A DNA stretch of 64,000 nt, from contig JAKVAR010000009.1 of NCBI GenBank assembly GCA_022447585.1, positions 183,133 through 247,132 of the forward strand. Reading direction: 5' to 3'. The notes under the pieces were generated by a model. The model did no database searches. It had not been told where the DNA came from and was given only the letters and a program-made list of their open reading frames with translations. The first letter of the stretch is position 1. Each line of letters begins with the position of its first letter. Below, piece after piece: positions 63,629 through 64,000 of this stretch. Source of the DNA: Crocinitomicaceae bacterium (GTDB taxonomy: Bacteria; Bacteroidota; Bacteroidia; Flavobacteriales_D; Crocinitomicaceae). The position numbers and the translations under genes were made by a program.

Positions 63629-64000
63629 TTGATATTAATCCAATAGTCTTTTTTCGATCAACTTTACCGCTCTCAGTTCGCACGAAACTCTGTAAGAGAT
63701 ATATTTCTTTGGGTCTTTTATAATTTTCTAAAACTTTAAAATCATCTCTTGAAAAATTCAGATCTTTATTTGTTTCAACCAAAATAACGTGCTTTTGTCC
63801 TAGTGTTTCATCATTTAAACCAGCTGATATAAAGTTCTCTTTGATAATGCGACTTAAAATTGACTCAACAATTGAAGGTATAATTTTAATTCCTCCGCTG
63901 TTAATTGCAAAGTCACTTCGACCAAGCCAGATAAACCTGTTACTACCTATGATTTCAACGATGTCATTTGTTTGAAGGTCTTTAACTCCTATTTCTTCCG
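63606..64000 (-). CDS. menE: AMP-binding acyl-CoA synthetase-like protein, C-terminal part; probably MenE
   Basis: The last ~130 residues are in the window; the gene runs off the right edge. The minus strand reads FIWLGRSDFAINSGGIKI (A8-type hinge), SAGLNDETLGQKHVILV and TESGKVDRKKTIGLI, the A10 motif with the catalytic Lys in SGKVDRK. Spacing and sequence resemble 2-succinylbenzoate-CoA ligase (MenE), used in menaquinone synthesis, the usual quinone in Bacteroidota, but other ANL enzymes are possible. The stop lies inside the start of the J-domain gene (23-base overlap). Confidence 0.65.
   Translation of the reverse strand, partial: EEIGVKDLQTNDIVEIIGSNRFIWLGRSDFAINSGGIKIIPSIVESILSRIIKENFISAGLNDETLGQKHVILVETNKDLNFSRDDFKVLENYKRPKEIYLLQSFVRTESGKVDRKKTIGLISNAKKQVL

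Overview
The window is AT-rich chromosomal DNA from a member of the Bacteroidota, most likely a flavobacterium-like marine or freshwater species. The evidence is several secreted proteins ending in type IX secretion (T9SS) sorting-like domains, TPR/PD40/OmpA envelope proteins built like PorE, Wza/Wzz export proteins of Bacteroidota type, promoters of the TTG-N19-TAnnTTTG kind, and few Shine-Dalgarno sites. Housekeeping genes (prfC, gyrB, dnaB, mtaB, mnmD, recR, smpB, tmRNA, tRNA-His) show a normal chromosome. I see no insertion sequence, prophage, CRISPR array or integron. The family cannot be fixed from sequence reading alone.

Region by region. 1-6835 (all minus strand) is a signalling and exopolysaccharide block: a sigma-54 NtrC-type response regulator, an H-NOX haem sensor and a large hybrid histidine kinase form a tight operon. 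It is followed by two small receiver proteins (one degenerate), a Wza-like exporter and a Wzz/BY-kinase-type protein cut by the window edge. This looks like nitric-oxide control of polysaccharide export. 6836-11094 holds prfC, a small secreted protein, a PhnA-domain protein, an acyltransferase and tRNA-His. 11192-15139 (plus) holds a DinB-like protein, a Gfo/Idh/MocA oxidoreductase, a lipoprotein and a WcaJ/WbaP-type phosphoglycosyl transferase. 15140-24989 (minus) holds an FAH-fold enzyme, a DnaQ-like exonuclease, a tandem pair of PorE-like proteins with matching terminators, an E2 acyltransferase, an unusual glycosyltransferase fusion and RidA.

25033-29106 has pabA/trpG, a DUF2147 protein, an OmpA protein and gyrB. 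29232-38781 has a giant M43 metalloprotease with Ig-like repeats, a Bacteroidota-specific secreted protein often mislabelled asparagine synthetase B, dnaB, mnmD and mtaB. 38920-44088 (plus) has a membrane-anchored papain-like protease, cdd, a 750-base gap with a possible gene remnant, and pdhA-pdhC without an E1-beta gene. 44119-46133 (minus) is a compact three-gene operon with an archaeal-type (type II) GAPDH homologue, a minimal phosphoglycosyl transferase and a cysteine-less thioredoxin-fold protein; this is the least expected gene set here. 46250-50472 carries a CAP protein, a TPR protein and a third PorE-like protein.

50547-60253 has a universal stress protein, an M1 aminopeptidase, a UPF1-like helicase, an extracellular nuclease, a TauE/SafE permease and an FG-GAP/ASPIC secreted protein. 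60576-64000 has tmRNA, a decayed mscL pseudogene, recR, smpB, a J-domain membrane protein and the C-terminal part of a MenE-like ligase.
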